Source: JAJZQZ01 sp963790415
GTDB taxonomy: Bacteria; Actinomycetota; Thermoleophilia; RBG-16-64-13
Direction: 5' to 3'
DNA length: 64,000 bases
Assembly (NCBI GenBank): GCA_963790415.1
Contig: CAWBOK010000009.1
Span: 372,001 to 436,000 of the forward strand
Below the pieces are notes generated by a model. It had not been told where the DNA came from. It saw nothing but the letters and a program-made list of their open reading frames with translations, and did not search any database. The translations under genes were made by a program, and so were the position numbers. This document shows positions 8,834 through 19,648 of the stretch, piece after piece (position 1 is the stretch's first letter; each line of letters opens with the position of its first letter).

Positions 8834-11350
8834 ATGGCCCGACGCCCCGATGCCCTGAAGCCCGCCCCCGCAGCGCGGGAACTAGCGGCGGAGCAGGTGT
8901 ACCGAGTCTGCGACTCTTCCGCGCTCGACGTTCGCCACCACCGCGGACCTTCCCGAGCTCGTCGAGATCATCGGGCAGGCACGCGCCGTCACGTCGGTCG
9001 ATTTCGGCGTCGGCATCAGAAGCGATGGCTACAACATCTACGCTCTCGGGCCTACGGGCACGGGCAAGACCACCACTGTGACCAGGTTCCTGGAACGGGA
9101 GGCCGCCACCCTGCCGGTTCCCGATGACTGGGTGTACGTCAACAACTTCAGCCTTCCGCACCAACCGAACGTCATCCGCATCCCGCCCGGCCGCGCATGC
9201 GAGTTTCGCCGGGACATGGACAAGATGATCGTCGACCTGCAAGCGGCCATCACGCTCGCATTCGAAAGCGAGGAGTACGAGACTCATCGCAACGAGATCG
9301 CCCAGCAAGGTGGGCGAACGTCAGGAGACCCGCCTCGATGGACTGCGGGAGGCGGCTGAGAAGACCGGCTACGCCATGGTCCGCACGCCTGCAGGCCTCG
9401 CCTTCGCCCCCAAAGTACGGCCGAGGGCGACACCATGTCGCGCGAACAGTACAACGAGTTGCCCGTCGAGAAGCAGCAGCAGATCGACGAAGGGCTGGAG
9501 GCCCTCAACCAGCAGCTGCAGCAGGTGATGCGGGAGGTGCGTCTCGAGCAGAAGGCCGCCCGCGATGACCCTGCGGGAACTCGACCGGCAGGTCACCACC
9601 TACGCCGCCGAACATCTGGTCGAGGAGGTCCGAGAGAAGTGGGCAGGGGTGCCGGAGGTATCGGACTACCTCGACTCGGTCCTGAAAGACGTGATCGAGA
9701 ACGCCGGGGATTTCAAGAGGTCCGACGAGGAGACCCCTCCCAGCTTCATGGGGGTCCCGATCCCGCGGCCCAGGCCGCAGAAGCGGCGTTCCGCAAGTAC
9801 CGCGTGAACGTCCTGGTCGACACAAAGAACTGAAGGGCGCTCCCATAGTCTTCGGAGAGCAACCCCAGCCTCCAGAACCTCGTCGGTCGGGTGGAGCACG
9901 TCGCCCAGTTCGGAGCCCTGTTCACCGACTTCAACATGATCAAGCCCGGGGCGCTCCACGCCGCGAACGGGGGTTTCCTCGTCCTCGAGGCACGCGACGT
10001 GCTGACCAAGCCCTACGCGTGGGATGCCCTGAAGCGCACGTTGAAGAACGGGGAGATCCGCATCGAGGACGTGGCCCAGCAGATCGGCATGACCACCACG
10101 TCGACCCTCGACCCCGAGCCCGTGCCCTTCACCGCCAAGGTCGTGTTGATCGGTGAGGCGGAGATCTACCATCTCTTGTTCTCCCTGGATCCGGACTTCC
10201 CGGAACTCTTCAAGGTCAAGGCAGACTTCGACACCGTGGTCGACCGCACCGCGGCGACCGAGCACTCGTACGCGCGCTTCGTGGCGCAGGTCTGCCGCAC
10301 CGAGCGACTGCCGCCCTTCACCCCGGCCGGCGTGGCCCGAGTCATCGAGCACGCGCTCGCGCATGGTCGAAGACCAGACAAAGCTCAGCACCCGCCTCTC
10401 CAGCATCGTCGACCTGGTGCGGGAGTCGGCCTACTGGGGCGCGCACGCGCAACGGAGAGCCGATCGACACAGCCACCGTAGACGTGGTCGACGTGCGGCG
10501 GGCGATCGACCAACGCCTGCTATCGGTCGGCACGCATCGAGGAACGCATCCGCGAGATGATCGCCCGCGGCGTGATGACTGGTCGACACCGAGGGCGCCG
10601 TGGTGGGCCAGGTCAACGGCCTGTCGGTCACCGGCATGGGAGATCACGCCTTCGGGCAGCCTTCGCGCATCACCGCCACCACTCGTCTGGGCGAGCGGAG
10701 ACGTGGTCGACATCGAACGTGAGGTCGAGATGGGTGGACCGATCCACTCCAAAGGCGTGATGATCCTGGCCGGCTACCTCGGTTCCCGCTACGCGTCCGA
10801 CGGCCCTCTCTCCTTGTCGGCCCGTCTGGTGTTCGAGCAGTCGTACGGCGGTGTGGAAGGCGACAGCGCCTCGTCGACGGAGCTCTACGCCATCTTGTCG
10901 TCTCTCTCCGGCCTCCCGGTTCAGCAGCGCTTCGCCGTGACCGGCTCGGTGAACCAGCGGGGTCAGGTGCAGGCCATCGGCGGAGCCAACGAGAAGATCG
11001 AAGGCTTCTTCGCCGTCTGCAAAGCCAAAGGTCTCACGGGCGATCAGGGGGTGCTGTTGCCGCACACGAATGTCGACAACCTCATGCTCTCCGAGGAGGT
11101 GCGGGAGGCCCTGGCCGCGGGACGGTTCCACATATACCCCGTGGCCACCATCGACGAAGGCATCTCCATCCTCACGGGCGTAGCATCCGGCGAACGCGGA
11201 CCCCGGGGTGCTTTTCCTCCGGGCACCGTGAACCGGTTGGTGTCTGATCGCTTGGCCGCCCTGGCCGCGGTCGCTCAGGAGCACGGTGGTGACGGAGACG
11301 GGGCCGGCACAGCACAGAAGAAGGGCGCGGGTTGCGCCGAGGGGGCCTGA
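8834..11350 (+). CDS. ATP-dependent Lon-like (LonB-type) serine protease, many frameshifts
   Basis: AAA+ protease of the S16 family in which one chain carries ATPase and protease. N-terminus MARRPDALKPAPAAREL, then IIGQARAVTSVDFGV and the Walker A GPTGTGKTT; mid part KPGALHAANGGFLVLEARD; C-terminal protease domain with catalytic serine in VEGDSASSTELYA and lysine in GGANEKIEGFF. The order and the GPTGTGKT-to-KPGALH-to-S/K layout match the bacterial LonB/YcbZ-like group, about 800-840 residues. The frame changes at least a dozen times (for example near 8925, 9305, 9420, 9540, 9800-9860, 10365, 10445-10700); the total length is a multiple of 3 as expected for an integer set of inserted bases. 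ATG 8834 has GGGAGGA upstream. Real decay cannot be fully excluded. Confidence 0.78.
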
Positions 11351-11387
11351 CCGGGGGTGGCCTCACCGGTAGCGCGTCACGGCCGGT

Positions 11388-11440
11388 CCGAGCGCCGCGG
11401 CGGGTCGCGAGCATCCCGGAGGACCCGAGCGCCGCGGCGG
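11388..11440. repeat. 16-bp direct repeat pair in convergent intergenic region
   Basis: CCGAGCGCCGCGGCGG occurs at 11388-11403 and 11425-11440, 37 bp apart. Each copy contains the self-complementary CGCCGCGGCG. They lie between the converging ends of the Lon-like gene and hemG, where a bidirectional terminator would be expected; no T-tract is present. Confidence 0.5.
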
Positions 11441-11459
11441 CGAAACGCAAACCTGAGAC

Positions 11460-12948
11460 TTAGTTCGAGCCCTCTTCGGCGCCCGTGAGATCGTCGAGGA
11501 GGGCGCGCGCCTGGGCTCGGCTGAAGCGGACCGTATCGGGGATGCCCGAGCCCTTGTAGGCTCCACCTGCCACCCGCACGCCCTGCAGAGCGGCCAACCG
11601 AGCGTCGATGCGCTCCACCCGCTCCAGATGGCCCACGACGTACTGCGGCATAGCGCGATCCCAGCGATAGGCGCGCGACCAGAGCGGCGGAACCGCTACA
11701 CCCAGGATGTCGGCCAACTCCGCCCGCGCCATCTCCGCCATGTCGCTCCTCACTCAGGCCGTCGGTCTCGCCCGCCGTGGCTCTGATGAAGCACCGCATC
11801 AACACGATGTCGGCCGGCGCCCGGCCGTAGAACTTCGAGGTGACCCACGTGAACGCCTTGACGCGCCGATGCTCCCCTTTGGGGATCACCAGTCCGAAGC
11901 CGTCGAGATGGGTCGGGAACGAGGAAGCCGCGTAGGCCAGCGTCACTGTCGCCGACGATACGTACGGGATCGCATCCAACTCGCCGGCCAGCACGGAGTC
12001 GACCCCCTTGAGTATCTCTGCTGTAGCGTAGGCGGGGGTGGCGAACACGACCCCGTCTGCCTCATGGGTCGCTCCGCCGATGGTCCGCACCGTCCAGCCG
12101 CCATCCTTGCGGGCCGCGAGGTCGCCAGCGGGCTCGGACACGCGCAGCGCGGCCGCTCCGACCCGTTCTGTCAGTTCCGTCATCAGACCGCCGAGGCCCT
12201 CGTCGAGCGTCATGAACATGGTGCGCGGCGGTCGGGGCGCGGCGGTCGACGCCGCGGCGGCGGCGGCCCGAGCCTTCCGCGCGGCCCTCATCCGCTTCAG
12301 CATGGCCACGATCAGGCTGCGATCCTCGCGTTCCATGTCGACGAAACGCGGGAACGTGGCTTTGATGCTCATGGTCTCGGGGTCGCCGCTGTGGATGCCC
12401 GCCACGAGTGGTTCGCCCAGTTTGTCCAGGGTCTCACGGCCCAACCGGCGACGGATGAAATCGCCAAGAGTCTCGTCGGCGCCATCGGTCCGGCGCGGCA
12501 GGACGAAGTCGAGAGCCATCCTCATCTTGCCGGGCCACGAGAACAGCCGGGTGGTGATGAACGGCATGATCCTGGTAGGAACGAGGAGGATCAGCCCATC
12601 CGGCAGAGGATGCGGCTTCCCCTTCCAGAGCACATACGTGCGGCGGCGGGCGTCGTTGGTGCCCGCCAGATGTGCGCCGAGACCCACTTCCTCGATCAGT
12701 TCGATCGCCCACGGCTTCTCGCTCACGAAACAATCGGGACCGCCTTCGACGATGCAGCCGTCCACATGTTCGGTCAGGATGCTCCCGCCCACCCGCTCGC
12801 GAGCCTCAAGCACCGTGACCTGAACGTCGAGGTTTCGCCGAGCGGCCTCCCGGCCGAGTTCATAGGCGGCAGCCATCCCACCCACGCCCCCACCCACGAC
12901 TACGACGGTAAGGGGTCGACGCTGCGGCGACACTTCCGGACCGTTCAC
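11460..12948 (-). CDS. hemG: Protoporphyrinogen/coproporphyrinogen III oxidase, one frameshift
   Basis: FAD enzyme of the HemY/HemG type that oxidises coproporphyrinogen III (monoderm route) or protoporphyrinogen IX. N-terminal dinucleotide motif VVVVGGGVGGMAAAYELG; GGSILTEHVDGCIVEGGPDCF follows in the normal place. Corrected about 495 residues, slightly longer than usual because of an Ala/Arg-rich insertion (KARAAAAAAS). One inserted G near 11750 separates the last 95 residues, which end with the family's GAYKGSGIPD FAD-binding tail. GTG start at 12948 overlaps the hemH stop (GTGA) with GGAGG just before. Last gene of the long minus-strand run. Confidence 0.88.
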
Positions 12949-13971
12949 TCCGCCTCCCAGCCCACTTCGACAACCTGTTGCACGACTGCCGCAGCGAGTG
13001 CCTCGATGAACCGGGGCGAATCCTGCACGGTGAGGGCCCGCCGGAAGCCCAGCCCCAACTCGGCCGCGCGACCGGCAAGGGCCACGTCCAGATCGTAGAG
13101 CGTCTCGAGGTGCTCCGAGACGAACCCCAGCGGTACGACCACTACTTCCCGCCTCCCGGCCGCGGCCTCCTCGGCGAGTACGTCGGCGGCATCGGGACCG
13201 AGCCATTCCACACCCGGGCGATCACTGCGACTCTGATAGGCGAGCCGCCAGGGGAGACGGCCGACCAGGGCCATGACGCCCCGGGCGGTCTCGAGGAGCG
13301 CCGACTCGTAGTCGGCATCGCGCTCCCCCACTTGCATCGGCAGGCTGTGGGCCGTGAACAGAACCGACAGGTCGTCCCGCTCGCGAAGGTCGCCCGCCGG
13401 AAGCACGTCGCGCACCCGGTCGGCCACCGCCTCGAGGAACAGAGGAGCGTCATGCCATCTCGCGACGAACCGCACGCACCCCGGCATGGCGTTGCCGAGG
13501 GCCGAACAGGCCGCCTCGACGTCGGCGAGCATAGCCGCCGGTCGCCCGAGCCGATTGGTGCGACGCCAGGATGACGGCCACGGCCCGACCTCGTCCGAAG
13601 TCGAGCGCCTGCTCCACCGCGGCGTGAATCGAGGGTTCTGTGAAGCGCATGCCGACGAACGTGCCCACCGGCGGCGCGTCGCCGTGCGCCCGTATAGCAT
13701 CGACGCCGCCCGACGCGGGCGTCAGCGCGGCGCCGCCCGGACCACGTAGGTAGGCATCGAGAGCCGACGCCTGTGCGAACGTGTTCTCCGCCAGGGGGGA
13801 CGCCCCACCGATGGCCCGATAGCGGTCAAGCGCCCGCCCCACCATGTCCGCGTCCGGCACCCGCGGCGCCAGAACCCGATCCAGGAACGGCTTCACCTCG
13901 CCCAGATGCTTCGGCCCGCCGTAGGCGAGCACCAGCACGGCCAGGGGCCGGCCCGCTACGACGTGTTCCAC
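12945..13971 (-). CDS. hemH: Ferrochelatase (coproporphyrin type likely), one frameshift
   Basis: Inserts ferrous iron into the porphyrin ring. About 341 residues when corrected. N-terminus LAVLVLAYGGPKHLGEVKPFL, then the RYRAIGGASPLAE segment; the metal-site histidine is in LASHQSARATGGY, aligned with the AYSSYSGCRQY block of actinobacterial enzymes; FTAHSLPMQV is the second family hallmark. One inserted base near 13532 shifts the frame within GGY-LADVEAAC. GTG start at 13971, 11 bp after hemE; the stop overlaps hemG. Partners HemE and HemG argue for the coproporphyrin pathway; HemQ is not in the window. Confidence 0.9.
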
Positions 13972-13982
13972 AGTAGCCGAGC

Positions 13983-15014
13983 TTACCGTGCGCTCAGACG
14001 GTGCACGGCATTCACCATGACCGCCACGTTCTCCGGGGGCGTCTCCGGCAAGACTCCGTGACCCAGATTGAAGATGTGCCCGTTTCGGCAGGCGGCGGCG
14101 GCCAGAACCGTTTCGACCTTGTCCTCGATCACTTCGGGAGGAGCGAACAGCGTGATCGGGTCGAGGTTGCCCTGCACACCGACGTCAGGGCCAAGCAGTT
14201 CGCAGGCATCCGCCAGATCCATCCGCCAGTCGACGCCGATGACGTCTCCCCCGGCCTGCTTCATCAGCGGAAGCAGAGTCGCGGTGTCGGTGCCGAAATG
14301 GATGATCGGAACCGTGTCCGCCAGTTCTTCCATGATACGAGTGCTGTAGGGCAGCACGTACTCGCGATAGTCACTCGGCGACAGGATGCCCACCCAGCTG
14401 TCGAACAGCTGCACGACGTGCACACCGGCCTCGATCTGGTAGCGCAGGTAGGAGACGATGCTGGAGGCGACTTTCTCCATGAACCGGTGCCATACGCGGG
14501 GCTGGGAATACATCAGGGTCTTGGTGGCCACGAAGTTCTTGGAACCACCGCCTTCGATCATGTAGCTGGCGAGAGTGAACGGTGCGCCCGAAAAACCGAT
14601 CAAAGGCGCGCGGCCGTCGATCTCACGCAGCACCAGCCGAATGGCCTCGGCAAGGAACGGCACGTCGGTCTCCGGTGTCAGCGCCGTGATCGCATCGACA
14701 TCAGCGCCCGTCCGCACGGGATTCCCGATGACCGGTCCTTCACCTTTCGCGAAGGTCAGATCGATGCCCATTCCCGGCAGCGGCAGCAGGATGTCGGCAA
14801 AGATGATGGCCGCGTCGAAATCGAAACGGCGCAGAGGTTGCACGGTGACCTCAGCCGCCAACTCGGGCGTTCGACACATCTCCAGAAAGGAGTGCTTCGC
14901 GCGTATGGCCCGATACTCTTCCAGGTAGCGCCCCGCCTGGCGCATCATCCAGACGGGGGTGCAATCCACCGGCTCGCGGCGACATGCCTTCAGAAAGCGA
15001 AAATCGGACGTCAC
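13983..15014 (-). CDS. hemE: Uroporphyrinogen decarboxylase
   Basis: Removes four carboxyl groups from uroporphyrinogen III to give coproporphyrinogen III. 343 residues, normal. The signature PVWMMRQAGRYLEEYR is at residues 18-33, followed by ADILLPLPGMGIDLTF with the catalytic aspartate, and GFSGAPFTLASYMIEGGGSK. GTG start at 15014 has GGAGG 7 bp upstream and overlaps the stop of fdhA as GTGA, so haem genes are translationally coupled to formate dehydrogenase. The same protein fold is used by some corrinoid methyltransferases, but the RQAGRY and ADILLP motifs are those of true HemE. Confidence 0.95.
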   Translation of the reverse strand: MTSDFRFLKACRREPVDCTPVWMMRQAGRYLEEYRAIRAKHSFLEMCRTPELAAEVTVQPLRRFDFDAAIIFADILLPLPGMGIDLTFAKGEGPVIGNPVRTGADVDAITALTPETDVPFLAEAIRLVLREIDGRAPLIGFSGAPFTLASYMIEGGGSKNFVATKTLMYSQPRVWHRFMEKVASSIVSYLRYQIEAGVHVVQLFDSWVGILSPSDYREYVLPYSTRIMEELADTVPIIHFGTDTATLLPLMKQAGGDVIGVDWRMDLADACELLGPDVGVQGNLDPITLFAPPEVIEDKVETVLAAAACRNGHIFNLGHGVLPETPPENVAVMVNAVHRLSAR

Positions 15015-17761
15015 GCAATCGCCTCCACTCTGACTGCCGCCACCTTGAGTTCCGGGATCTTGGCTATCGGGTCCAGCACCGTGTTGGTCAGGCGATTGGC
15101 CGGCGCCTCGGCGTAGTGGAACGGCATGAACACCAACCCCGGCGACACCCGGTCGGTGACACAAGCCAGAGGCTCGATCGCGCCTCTTCGGCTGGTAACA
15201 CGTACGTGCTCACCGTCCTGGATCCCCAGTCGCGCCGCGTCGTCCGGGTGGATCTCCAGGCGGCCCTCTGGGACCAGACCGTTGAGCCCGGGAGCCTGCC
15301 GCGACATCGTGCCGGTGTGATAGTGCACCAGCTCCCGACCTGTCGTCAGCACGAAGGGGTAGTCGACGCTGACGTTCTCCGACGGAGAGATGTGCTCGAT
15401 GGCCGAGAACAGGCCCTTGCCGCGCGCGAACTGCTGCGTGTGGAGGATGGGAGTTCCCGGGTGGTCTTCGCTCGGACACGGCCACTGTAGACCACACACG
15501 TCGGTCTGGTCGTACTCCACGTCGGGGATCACTTCAAGCCTATCGTAAGTGACCCCCCCGTACTGCGGGGTCACCGCCGCGACCTCAGCCATGATCTGTT
15601 CAGGCGAGCGGTAGTCCCAACCGGCGCCCATGCGGTTGGCCACCAGTTGGACGATCTTCCAGTCGGGCAGCGCGTCGCCCAGCGGATCCAGGGCCTGATG
15701 ACCCAATTGGATACGGCGTTCGGTGTTGGTGTACGTGCCCACCTTCTCCACACTCGACACTGCGGGCAGTACCACGTCGGCGTACTCGGCCGTCTCGGTG
15801 CGGAAGATATCCTGCACCACCAGGAACTCGACTTTCTTCAGCGTCGCCTCGATGTGGTGCTGGTCGGGATCGGAGAGGACGGGGTTCTCACCCATCACGT
15901 AGAGGGCCCGGATCTGGCCGTCGTCGATGGCCCGCATGATCTCCATCAGGCTCTTGCCCTTCTCCCTATCCTCCAGCGTGACGCCCCAGGCCGCCTCCAT
16001 CTTGGCGATGGCGTCGGGGTTGTCCACTTTCTGGTATCCGGAGAAGACGTCGGGCAGGCCGCCCATGTCGCAGGCGCCCTGCACGTTCACCTGACCGCGC
16101 AGGGGGTTCACCCCTGTGCCCGGTCGACCGATCTGACCCGTCAGCATGGCCAGATTCGCCACCGATAGCACGTTGTTGGTGCCGGTGTGATGCTGCGTGA
16201 TGCCCATGGCATAGAGGATGTTGGCGGCTCCCGCCGTAGCGAACAGTTCGGCCGCCTTACGGATGTCGTCGGCCGGTACGCCGCAGATCTCCGCCGCCTG
16301 CTCCACCGTCATGGCGTCGAGCGTCGCGCGCAGGGCTTCGTAGTTCTCCGTGCGCTCCGAGATGAACTCTTTGTCTTCCCAGCCCATGTCGACGATGTGC
16401 CGCATCATGCCGTTCAGCAGCGCGACGTTGCTGCCCGGTTTCAACCGCAGGTGCAGGTGCGCCCGCCGGGCCACGTCGATGAGACGGGGGTCGGCCACGA
16501 TGAGGGTCTTGCCCTCACGCAGTGCCTTGATCACCTCAAGAGAGAGCACTGGGTGCGCCTCGGTGGTGTTCGAGCCGATGATGAAGATGACATCGGCCTC
16601 GTGGAGGTCGCTGATAGAGTTGGTCATCGCTCCACTGCCAAAAGCTGTCGCCAGACCGGCGACGGTGGAAGCGTGTCATAAGCGGGCGCAGTGGTCGAGG
16701 TTGTTCGTGCCCAGAACGCCCCGGGTGAACTTCTGAAGGAGGTAGTTCTCCTCGTTGCTGCACTTGGCTGAAGCCAGCGCGGCGAACGCCCTTCCGCCGC
16801 TCTCCGCCTTGACGCGCTTGAAGTTCTGCTCTATGCGGTCAAGGGCGACGTCCCATGTACTGGGCACGAGGGCGCCGCCTTCGTCACGCACCAGCGGCGT
16901 GGTCAGTCGGTTGGGCGAGTTGACGAAGTCCATCCCGAAGCGGCCCTTGACGCACAGGTTGCCGTTGTTCACGCCACTGCCGACAGTAGCGGTGACGCGC
17001 ACGATCTTGCCACGGGCGGTATGGATCATCAGCTCACACCCGACGCCGCAGTACGGACAGATGGACTTGGTCTTCTCGGTCTGCCAGTGGCGGACGGCGT
17101 AGCGACTCCGCTTGTGGTTGAGCGCCCCCACGGGACACGTGCTGATGCACTGCCCGCACGAGACGCAACCCACCTCCTGTAGCGGAAGGTTGTAGGGAGT
17201 GTCGATGATGGTGTCGTAGCCCCGATTGGTGAAACCCCAGCACCCGATGCCCATGACGTCGCGGCAGATACGCACGCAGCGGCCGCACAAGATGCAGCGG
17301 TTGGGATTGCGGGCCACGTTGGGATGGTCGTCGCGCGACTCGAACTCCAGCGGAGTCCAGCCCCAGGGGCTCATGTTGACTTCGTACTCGTAGGCGTAGT
17401 CCTGAAGCCGGCAATCGCCGGCCGCCTCGCACACCGGGCAATCGAGTGGGTGGTTCGAGAGGAGGAGTTCCAGCACGAACTTGCGTAGCTTGCGGATCTT
17501 CTCCGTGTGCGTCTGCACGACCATGCCGTCGCCGACCTTGGTGGCGCAGGCGGGCACCGCCCCGCGCGCGCCTTCGATCTCGACCAGGCAGAGCCGGCAG
17601 GCTCCATACGGCTCGAGCCGATCGTCATGACACAGCGTGGGAATGTCCACCCCCAGACGCCGGGCCACGTGCAATACCGTCTCGCCGGGAGCCGCCTTCA
17701 CCTCCTGGTCGTTGATGGTGAGGGTGAGGGTCTTCTCCCCTGTCTCTTGGGCCACAGCCAT
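15011..17761 (-). CDS. fdhA: Formate dehydrogenase catalytic subunit, selenocysteine-containing, NuoG-like N-terminus
   Basis: Molybdenum/tungsten bis-PGD enzyme that interconverts CO2 and formate, first step of the methyl branch. 916 residues with the in-frame UGA at 16678-16676 read as Sec362. The context DHCARL-U-HASTVAGLATAFGSG is the canonical FDH active site, and a bacterial SECIS hairpin follows. N-terminal domains: [2Fe-2S] ferredoxin (Cys44, 55, 58, 72), His-Cys3 cluster region HPLDCPVCEAAGDC, two [4Fe-4S] (CILCGRCVRIC, CVSCGQCISTCP), then the catalytic-domain cluster SICPYCGVGCEL. The NuoG-like front end and the NuoE/NuoF-like genes directly upstream indicate an NAD-linked, soluble complex. 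ATG 17761 abuts the stop of the NuoF-like gene. Naive gene finding splits it into two pieces. Confidence 0.95.
16644..16678 (-). promoter_or_regulatory. Bacterial SECIS element directing UGA to selenocysteine
   Basis: On the minus strand, 18 nt after the UGA, a hairpin has stem GUCGCC/GGCGAC and apical loop GGUCU (16657-16653). Loop sequence and distance match the E. coli fdhF SECIS, whose loop also contains GGUCU. A C-A mismatch limits the upper stem to 6 bp. This predicts that the genome has SelB and tRNA-Sec, which are not in the window. Confidence 0.85.
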
Positions 17762-19648
17762 CTACTGCCTCCTCACCGAATCGAACCTGCACTTCTCATA
17801 GCACGCGCCGCACCGGATGCAGACGTCCGGGTCGATGACGTGCACTTCCTTCTTCTCGCCGGTAATAGCGTCCACCGGGCAGGCGCGCGCGCACGCGCGA
17901 CATCCGGTGCAGGTCTCGGCGTCGATCCAATAGGTGGTCAGGGCCGCGCATGCGCCGGCCCGGCACTTCTTCTCGTGGATGTGCTCCTCGAACTCTTCCC
18001 GGAAGTACATCAGTGAAGTCAGCACCGGGTTCGGCGCCGTACCGCCCAGAGCGCACAGGGAGCCCGCTTTGACGCTGTCGGCCAACTCCTCCAGCAGGGG
18101 GATGTCCTCGGGCACGCCCTCGCCTTCGCATATCCGCGCCAGGATCTCGAGCATGCGCATGGTACCCACACGGCAGGGGACGCATTTGCCGCAACTCTCC
18201 GCCTGCGTGAACTTCAAGAAGTAGAGGGCGGTGTCGACGATACAGTTGTCGGCATCGAGCACCACCATCCCGCCCGATCCGACGATGGCTCCTGTCCGGT
18301 TAAGCTCCTCGTAGTCCACTTTCGTGTCGAGCAGCGACTCCGGCAGACACCCGCCCGACGGTCCGCCCATCTGAACGGCCTTGAAGGGCTTGTCGTTCTT
18401 GATCCCCCCGCCGATCTTGAAGATGACGTCGCGGAGCGTGAGTCCCATGGGGACCTCGGCCAACCCGGAGCGTTTCACCTTGCCGGTGAGCGCAAAGACC
18501 TTCGTACCTTTGGATTTCTCGAAACCACGCTCCGCGAAGGCGGGCGCGCCGTGGGTGATGATCCAGGGCACGCAGGCGAGTGTCTCCACGTTGTTGATAT
18601 TCGTGGGCCGGGCCCAGAGACCCGAAACGGCCGGGAACGGAGGCCGCAGACGGGGCATGCCCCGCTTGCCCTCGATCGACTGCATCAGAGCGGTCTCCTC
18701 GCCGCAGACGAACGCCCCGGCCCCTTCCTTGATCTTGAGATGGAAGGAGAAGTCGCTGCCCATGATGTTGTCGCCGATCAGCCCGCGCTCTTCGGCCTGG
18801 GCCAACGCTATCTTCAGTCGCTTGATGGCCAGAGGGTACTCGGCCCGTACGTAGATGTACCCTTCGGAGGCCCCGATGGCGTAGCTGCCGATCGCCATGC
18901 CCTCGAAGACGGTGTGGGGGTCGCCTTCGAGCACCGAGCGGTCCATGAACGCGCCCGGGTCGCCTTCGTCCCCGTTGCAGATGAAGTACTTCTGCCCGTC
19001 GGGGGACGAAGCTTCCGCGGCGAACTTCCATTTCAGGCCCGTGGGAAAACCGGCGCCGCCTCGTCCGCGCAGGCCCGAGGCCAGGATCTCCTCCTGCACC
19101 TGGACCGGGGTCATCTCGGTCAGCACCTTGTAGAGGGCCTGGTAGCCGCCGTCGTCGAGGTAGTCATCGATGTCCTCGGGATCGATCCGCCCGCAGTCGC
19201 GCAACACCAAGCGATCCTGGTGCTGATAGAACTCGTTGTGAGAGGTGGGCTCCTCCTCGGAGAGGACGATCCACTTGTGGACCGGTTCGCCGGCGACGAT
19301 GTGCTCGGCGATGATCTTCTCCACCATGGCCGGCGTAACGGTGCCGTAGGTCACGGTCCGCTGTTGACCGCCCGCTCGGGTGGTGACGTCGACCAGGACG
19401 TCCATGGCGCACATACCGCGACAGCCCGTGCCGGTGATGGAGGCACAGCCGCCCTCACAGGTGTCCTCGCGCGGCTTGACGACGCCGTACACCCCACTAT
19501 CCTTGAGCCCCTGCTGGAAGGCGGCGAAGACGTCGTCCCCGCCGGCGGCGATGCCGCCGGTGCCCATGCAGATGCCGATCTCCACATCGGGCGTGCCGCG
19601 ACGCGGATGCACGGCTGCAGGCCGGCGTATGGTCTCAGCAACGCCCAT
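17762..19648 (-). CDS. nuoF: NuoF-like NAD(H)-oxidoreductase subunit of the formate dehydrogenase complex
   Basis: 628 residues with four parts: an N-terminal thioredoxin-like [2Fe-2S] domain (Cys27, then CEGGCASITGTGCRGMC at 64-80), the FMN/NADH-binding NuoF core (GLRGRGGAGFPTGLKW, CNGDEGDPGAF), an SLBB region with the [4Fe-4S] motif ESCGKCVPCR, and a C-terminal ferredoxin with two [4Fe-4S] sites (CTGCRACARACP, CIRCGACYEKC). This layout is that of HydB/HndC/HytB-type subunits of multimeric, often electron-bifurcating hydrogenases and formate dehydrogenases. It abuts NuoE-like and fdhA genes with no gaps, so it most likely couples FdhA to NAD(H). Whether it bifurcates electrons cannot be read from sequence alone. 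Confidence 0.9.
   Translation of the reverse strand: MGVAETIRRPAAVHPRRGTPDVEIGICMGTGGIAAGGDDVFAAFQQGLKDSGVYGVVKPREDTCEGGCASITGTGCRGMCAMDVLVDVTTRAGGQQRTVTYGTVTPAMVEKIIAEHIVAGEPVHKWIVLSEEEPTSHNEFYQHQDRLVLRDCGRIDPEDIDDYLDDGGYQALYKVLTEMTPVQVQEEILASGLRGRGGAGFPTGLKWKFAAEASSPDGQKYFICNGDEGDPGAFMDRSVLEGDPHTVFEGMAIGSYAIGASEGYIYVRAEYPLAIKRLKIALAQAEERGLIGDNIMGSDFSFHLKIKEGAGAFVCGEETALMQSIEGKRGMPRLRPPFPAVSGLWARPTNINNVETLACVPWIITHGAPAFAERGFEKSKGTKVFALTGKVKRSGLAEVPMGLTLRDVIFKIGGGIKNDKPFKAVQMGGPSGGCLPESLLDTKVDYEELNRTGAIVGSGGMVVLDADNCIVDTALYFLKFTQAESCGKCVPCRVGTMRMLEILARICEGEGVPEDIPLLEELADSVKAGSLCALGGTAPNPVLTSLMYFREEFEEHIHEKKCRAGACAALTTYWIDAETCTGCRACARACPVDAITGEKKEVHVIDPDVCIRCGACYEKCRFDSVRRQ

Noticed and set aside
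8834..11350. Lon-like gene as a true pseudogene
   Set aside because: Catalytic Walker A, Ser and Lys sites and long conserved stretches survive with only extra bases between them, and neighbouring essential genes (murI, rph) show the same insertion pattern. Sequencing error is more likely, though not proven.
15011..17761. Two separate genes, a ferredoxin-type protein (16676-17761) and a molybdopterin protein (15011-16627)
   Set aside because: The two parts join in the same frame through a UGA at the known selenocysteine position, with a SECIS hairpin directly after it.
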